A stretch of DNA of 41,855 nucleotides from assembly GCA_003615045.1 (NCBI GenBank), contig ML014272.1, positions 1 through 41,855 on the forward strand, written 5' to 3'. A program made the position numbers and the translations under genes. The stretch is from Caulochytrium protostelioides (lineage: Eukaryota > Chytridiomycota > Caulochytriomycetes > Caulochytriales > Caulochytriaceae). The notes under the pieces were generated by a model. That model was not told the DNA's origin. It saw only the letters and a list, made by a program, of their open reading frames with translations, and made no database searches. Of this stretch, positions 41,780 to 41,855 are shown one piece after another (positions within the stretch are counted from its first letter, which is position 1; each line of letters starts with the position of its first letter).

Positions 41780-41855
41780 GGCGGCGGGCGGCGGGCGGCG
41801 GGCGGCGGGCGGCGGGCGGCGGGCGGCGGGCGGCGGGCGGCGGCGGCGGGCGGCG
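41780..41855. repeat. GGCGGGC heptamer array running off the window
   Basis: About ten copies of a 7-bp G-rich unit, with one GGC-rich irregularity near 41841. Regular GGG runs would allow G-quadruplexes. The array reaches the last base, so its true length is unknown. Confidence 0.93.

Overview
The window is nuclear DNA of a GC-rich eukaryote, most likely an early-diverging fungus. The evidence is a largest Pol II subunit with a heptad CTD, a fungal-type bifunctional ADE5,7 with no formyltransferase domain, BIG1- and LCL2-like proteins, a Swa2-type auxilin, and six short GT-AG introns of about 150-310 nt. A GC-rich zoosporic lineage such as the chytrid Caulochytrium would fit, but that placement is inference. 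Many long open frames are antisense or frame shadows caused by GC bias. All starts given here are ATG; several longer frames open only at GTG and were trimmed.

Layout, left to right. A tRNA-Gln(CUG), missing its first base at the window edge, is followed by a Pol III terminator and a perfect 52-bp palindrome. SWA2 (+) comes next. A long run of minus-strand genes follows: DPH3, LCL2, RPB1, the cap-binding subunit CBC1/CBP80, the V-ATPase assembly factor BIG1 and a very long Ras-like GTPase. About 3.3 kb without a recognised gene holds tandem repeats of 10 and 7 bp. Then come a large RSC7/PHF10-like chromatin protein (+), NSE4 of the SMC5/6 complex (+), a DUF4272 protein (-), ADE5,7 (+) and a small SUZ-domain SZRD1-like protein (-). 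The window ends inside a GGCGGGC repeat.

The genes are ordinary housekeeping genes and do not form a cluster with one task. Six of the eleven protein genes have an intron that can be reconstructed from splice signals and protein continuity (LCL2, RPB1, BIG1, the RSC7/PHF10-like gene, DUF4272 and SZRD1-like). In three of these the intron lies very near the start codon (after 12, 39 and 99 coding bases).

The standout is RPB1. Two different inteins (445 and 416 residues) interrupt the two most conserved elements of the Pol II active centre, just after the NADFDGDEMN metal-binding loop and inside the bridge helix. Both have atypical C-terminal residues (Gly-Gln and Lys-Asp instead of His-Asn). 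The first keeps acidic residues in both LAGLIDADG motifs. The second seems to have lost them. They look like two homing elements at different stages of decay in one essential gene.
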